Positions 5,961 to 8,519 of a stretch of 8,519 nucleotides of DNA are shown piece by piece. The stretch is from Clostridia bacterium. GTDB lineage: Bacteria > Bacillota > Clostridia > UMGS1810. Made by a program: the position numbers and the translations under genes. The stretch's first letter is position 1. Each line of letters begins with the position of its first letter. The notes below the pieces were generated by a model, which saw only the letters and a program-made list of their open reading frames with translations, was not told the origin of the DNA and ran no database searches. The stretch lies in assembly GCA_017629325.1 (NCBI GenBank), contig JAGBXL010000040.1, positions 1-8,519 of the forward strand, read 5' to 3'.

Positions 5961-5965
5961 AGGAG
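5960..5965 (+). promoter_or_regulatory. Ribosome binding site of the radical SAM gene
   Basis: AAGGAG lies 6 nt before the ATG at 5972 and shares its first base with the nuclease stop codon. It excludes the in-frame ATG at 5936, which lies inside the nuclease gene. Confidence 0.85.
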
Positions 5966-5971
5966 AAATAT

Positions 5972-7822
5972 ATGATTCTTAAAAAACAAATAGAAAACAT
6001 TCTTCCCTTTGTGGAAAAACCCGCCCGCTACACAGGCGGAGAATTAAACAGCGTGTGCAAAACCTTAAACGATGATATGGTAAGGTTTGCTTTTTGCTTT
6101 GCCGACCTTTATGAAATCGGCATGAGCCATTTAGGAATGAAAATACTCTATTCTCTTTTAAACGAAAGAGAAGATGTGTGGTGCGAAAGAGTTTTTGCAC
6201 CCTGGATTGATATGGAAGAGCAAATGAGGAAAAATAACATTCCTCTCTATGCCTTAGAGAGCATGGACCCAATTTCTGATTTTGATTTTGTGGGCTTTAC
6301 TCTTCAGTATGAAATGTGCTACACAAACATATTAAATATGCTTGATTTGGCAAACATTCCTCTTTTATCAAGCCAAAGAAAAGAGGGTATGCCCTTTGTT
6401 TGCGTGGGCGGACCTTGTGCATACAGTGCCGAAGCTCTTGCCGACTTTGTTGATTTTTATATTTTAGGCGAGGGTGAAGAAGTTAATCTTGAAATTATAG
6501 ATGCCTATAAAGAGTGGAAAAAGGAAAAAGGCACAAGATTAGATTTCCTCAAAAAAATAGCAAAAATAGAGGGTGTTTATGTTCCCTCTTTCTATGATAT
6601 CAGCTATAATGCCGACGGAACTATAAACAAAATAGAGCCCAAATACGATTTTGTTCCCAAAAAGGTTAAAAAAAGAATAATTGCTAACTTAGACAAAGTT
6701 TACTACCCAGAAAAGATAGTTGTTCCCTTTATTGAAATTGTTCACGACAGAATTATGCTCGAGGTTTTCAGAGGCTGTATAAGAGGCTGCAGATTTTGCC
6801 AGGCAGGAATGATATATCGCCCTGTTAGAGAAAAAAAGGCAGGCACACTAATAGAGAGTGCCCAAAAACTCATTGATTCAACAGGCTACGAAGAAATAAG
6901 CCTTTCTTCCCTTTCAACAAGCGACTATACATGCCTTAGGGAATTTACAGATGGTCTTTTGGAAATTACCGAAAAAGAAAATATTTCTCTTTCACTTCCG
7001 TCATTAAGGCTCGATTCATTCTCAATGGAATTAATGGAAAAAGTTCAAAAGGTAAGAAAAAGCTCACTCACCTTTGCACCTGAGGCAGGCACCCAGAGAA
7101 TGAGAGATGTTATAAATAAAAATATAACCGAAGAAAACCTTTTATCCAGTGCTAAAATGGCATTTGAAGGTGGATACAGCTCCATAAAGCTCTATTTTAT
7201 GATAGGTCTTCCGTTTGAAGAAATCGAAGATGTGTGCGGAATTGCCGACCTTTCCAAAAAGGTTGTGTATCAGTATTTAAGCGTTCCAAAAGAAAAAAGA
7301 GCACCGGGGCTTAGAATAACCACCTCTGTTGCATCTTTTGTGCCAAAGGCGTTCACTCCTTTCCAGTGGGCAAAGCAAGATGATAACGAAACCCTAAGGA
7401 AAAAACAGCTTGCCCTTAAAGAAGCCATGAACGATAAAAGAGTTAAATATAATTACCACGAAGCACCCGTAAGTGTTTTGGAAGGTGTGTTTGCAAGAGG
7501 CGACCGAAATTTAAGCAAAGTTCTTTTAGAAGCTCATAGGCTGGGAATTAAATTTGACGGCTGGAGCGACCAGTTCTCCATGGAAAAATGGGAAGAAGCC
7601 ATTAAAAATTGCGGCATAGAAAAAGAATTCTACACCCGCCAAAGAAGTTTTGAAGAAATTCTCCCCTGGGATATGATAGATGTTGGCGTTACAAAGGAAT
7701 TTTTAATCTCCGAAGCCAAAAAAGCCCAAATGGCAGTTACCACACCAAACTGCCGTGAAAAATGTTCTAACTGCGGAGCAGCTTGCTTTAAAGGAGGGGT
7801 ATGCTTTGAGCCAAGAAAATAG
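5972..7822 (+). CDS. TIGR03960-type radical SAM protein with B12-binding-like N-terminal domain
   Basis: This is a cytoplasmic iron-sulfur enzyme of unestablished substrate. In the 616-residue product an N-terminal region (about 38-180) resembles the cobalamin-binding fold seen ahead of many radical SAM domains (LYEIGMSHLG near 46-55, CVGGPCAYSAEAL near 144-156, LGEGEE at 165-170). The radical SAM core follows, with FRGCIRGCRFCQAG giving the CX3CX2C [4Fe-4S] ligands C269, C273, C276. Further motifs (SLSSLSTSDY, TFAPEAGTQRMR, KLYFMIGLPFEE) fit the barrel. The extreme C-terminus carries another cysteine cluster, CREKCSNCGAACF (C594, C598, C601, C605) plus C611. Length and order match TIGR03960 proteins, usually paired with a DUF2344 protein as here. 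In many Firmicutes the pair precedes rng-rplU-rpmA, so a ribosome- or RNA-related role is often suspected but is inference. The gene lies 11 nt after the nuclease and overlaps the next gene by 17 nt. Confidence 0.93.
   Translation: MILKKQIENILPFVEKPARYTGGELNSVCKTLNDDMVRFAFCFADLYEIGMSHLGMKILYSLLNEREDVWCERVFAPWIDMEEQMRKNNIPLYALESMDPISDFDFVGFTLQYEMCYTNILNMLDLANIPLLSSQRKEGMPFVCVGGPCAYSAEALADFVDFYILGEGEEVNLEIIDAYKEWKKEKGTRLDFLKKIAKIEGVYVPSFYDISYNADGTINKIEPKYDFVPKKVKKRIIANLDKVYYPEKIVVPFIEIVHDRIMLEVFRGCIRGCRFCQAGMIYRPVREKKAGTLIESAQKLIDSTGYEEISLSSLSTSDYTCLREFTDGLLEITEKENISLSLPSLRLDSFSMELMEKVQKVRKSSLTFAPEAGTQRMRDVINKNITEENLLSSAKMAFEGGYSSIKLYFMIGLPFEEIEDVCGIADLSKKVVYQYLSVPKEKRAPGLRITTSVASFVPKAFTPFQWAKQDDNETLRKKQLALKEAMNDKRVKYNYHEAPVSVLEGVFARGDRNLSKVLLEAHRLGIKFDGWSDQFSMEKWEEAIKNCGIEKEFYTRQRSFEEILPWDMIDVGVTKEFLISEAKKAQMAVTTPNCREKCSNCGAACFKGGVCFEPRK
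7791..7799 (+). promoter_or_regulatory. Ribosome binding site that sets a TTG start
   Basis: AAGGAGGGG, inside the end of the radical SAM gene, lies 6 nt before the TTG at 7806. The frame also opens at a GTG at 7755 with no ribosome site, and an ATG at 7801 is in another frame. TTG is therefore the best start. Confidence 0.8.
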
Positions 7823-8453
7823 ATTTATTTATAGGGTTAAATACACAAAGGGCGACAGAGTTAAATATATCTCTCACCTCGACTTTTTGCGCTCAGTAAA
7901 CCGAAGCTTTAAAAGAGGGAAAATCCCCGTTAAATATTCAAACGGCTTTAATCCCCATGTGCTTTTAAATATTGCTCTGCCCTGCCCTGTTGGAGTTAGC
8001 AGTGTTTGTGAGCTTTTAGATATTGAGCTTTATGAAAAAATGGAGCCATGCGAAATTAAAAAAAGGCTCTCTCTTTCTCTTCCCGCGGGTATCGAAGCAA
8101 TAGATGTTTGGGAAAGAGGGGAAGACAGCGACTTTTTTGAAATTTCATCTGCTCTCTATAAGGTAGATTTTTCTTCTGCAAAACAAATAGACATTCAAAA
8201 ATTTATTGATGAGCCTCTTATTATGATAGAGAAAAAATCTAAAAGAGGCATGAAAGAAGTTAATATAAAAGACTTTGTAAGAGATATGAAATTTGGCTGT
8301 GAGGGCGATTTAAAATATAGCCTGAGCGTAATAATAGATGCAGGAGCTAAAAGCAATTTAAAGCCCGAGCTTTTATTAAATGCAATGGCAAAATATTTTG
8401 AAACAGAGTTTAAAGATATACTCACAGAGCGAAAAGAGATTTACTTTAACTAA
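7806..8453 (+). CDS. DUF2344 / TIGR03936-type radical SAM-associated protein
   Basis: This is a small cytoplasmic protein of unknown biochemical role that usually accompanies, or is fused to, the TIGR03960 radical SAM protein. The 215-residue product begins MSQENRFIYRVKYTKGDRVK and has the family signatures YISHLDFLRSVNRSFKRGKI (21-40), YSNGFNPH (44-51) and a PVGVSSVCELLDIEL block (61-75). No membrane segment or signal peptide is visible. The TTG start is chosen from the ribosome site at 7791-7799, and it removes 17 residues that would otherwise be encoded inside the radical SAM gene. The 17-nt overlap with that gene suggests translational coupling and a shared complex or pathway. The length is normal for a stand-alone member. 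Substrate and partner are inferred from context only. Confidence 0.9.
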   Translation: MSQENRFIYRVKYTKGDRVKYISHLDFLRSVNRSFKRGKIPVKYSNGFNPHVLLNIALPCPVGVSSVCELLDIELYEKMEPCEIKKRLSLSLPAGIEAIDVWERGEDSDFFEISSALYKVDFSSAKQIDIQKFIDEPLIMIEKKSKRGMKEVNIKDFVRDMKFGCEGDLKYSLSVIIDAGAKSNLKPELLLNAMAKYFETEFKDILTERKEIYFN

Positions 8454-8474
8454 AACTTTACAATTATTATTTGT

Positions 8475-8501
8475 AGAGTGCTTGCCGATGGCAAGCACTC
8501 T
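8475..8501. repeat. Perfect 12-bp palindrome after the DUF2344 gene
   Basis: AGAGTGCTTGCC (8475-8486) is the exact reverse complement of GGCAAGCACTCT (8490-8501), with a 3-nt GAT loop. No T-run follows before the window ends, so it does not look like a standard terminator. It could be a leader structure for the next gene or a dispersed repeat. Confidence 0.7.
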
Positions 8502-8519
8502 GTCCGCCAAAGCCTGCAA

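Noticed and set aside
5979..6272. Minus-strand 97-codon frame at the start of the radical SAM gene
   Set aside because: It is antisense to conserved coding sequence and unsupported by motif or ribosome site.
1..8519. CRISPR array, tRNA, rRNA, transposase or phage gene
   Set aside because: No regularly spaced direct repeats, tRNA cloverleaf, rRNA-like stretch or recognisable mobile-element protein was seen.

Overview
The window is AT-rich, uses strong AGGAGG-type ribosome sites and sigma-A-like promoters, and carries a Clostridia-style gene set. That set is a clostridial serC-serA pair, a SpoIVFA/SpoIVFB-like sporulation pair, and the radical-SAM TIGR03960-like gene followed by a DUF2344-like gene. 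I infer an endospore-forming, low-GC Firmicute of class Clostridia, possibly an uncultured gut lineage. The species cannot be read from the sequence.

Region 1 (1-1666, minus strand): a serine biosynthesis operon. serC (phosphoserine aminotransferase) is complete. serA (phosphoglycerate dehydrogenase) follows 18 nt downstream and runs off the left edge. A near-consensus promoter (TTGACT, 17 nt, TATAAT) lies just upstream of serC and predicts a leader of only about 30 nt.

Region 2 (about 1699-3682, plus strand): a membrane-anchored M23 (LytM) protein followed by an M50 intramembrane metalloprotease, the arrangement of spoIVFA-spoIVFB, which controls pro-sigma-K processing in Bacillus. Two things stand out. 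The M23 metal ligands look complete. About 250 nt of palindrome-rich, apparently non-coding DNA separates the two genes, and the M50 gene has no convincing ATG, GTG or TTG start even though a good ribosome site lies upstream.

Region 3 (3766-5037): a membrane-bound GGDEF diguanylate cyclase, bracketed by two very similar terminator-promoter modules. In each, the 3' arm of a terminator hairpin also supplies a TTGTCA -35 box, exactly 17 nt before an extended -10.

Region 4 (5009-8453): an apparent operon of a lipoprotein nuclease (EndA/NUC1-like domain plus a C-terminal Ada-type zinc module), a radical SAM protein of the TIGR03960 type, and a DUF2344 (TIGR03936-type) partner that overlaps it by 17 nt. 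No terminator is visible between them. The window ends in a perfect 12-bp palindrome of unknown role. In many Firmicutes the last two genes sit next to rng-rplU-rpmA and the spoIVF pair is nearby, so the cyclase and nuclease look like insertions into a conserved neighbourhood.

I found no complete transposase, phage gene, CRISPR array, tRNA or rRNA. The best candidates for something undescribed are the repeated terminator-promoter module, the palindromic element inside the spoIVF pair, the unusual start of the M50 gene, and the nuclease coupled to the radical SAM operon.
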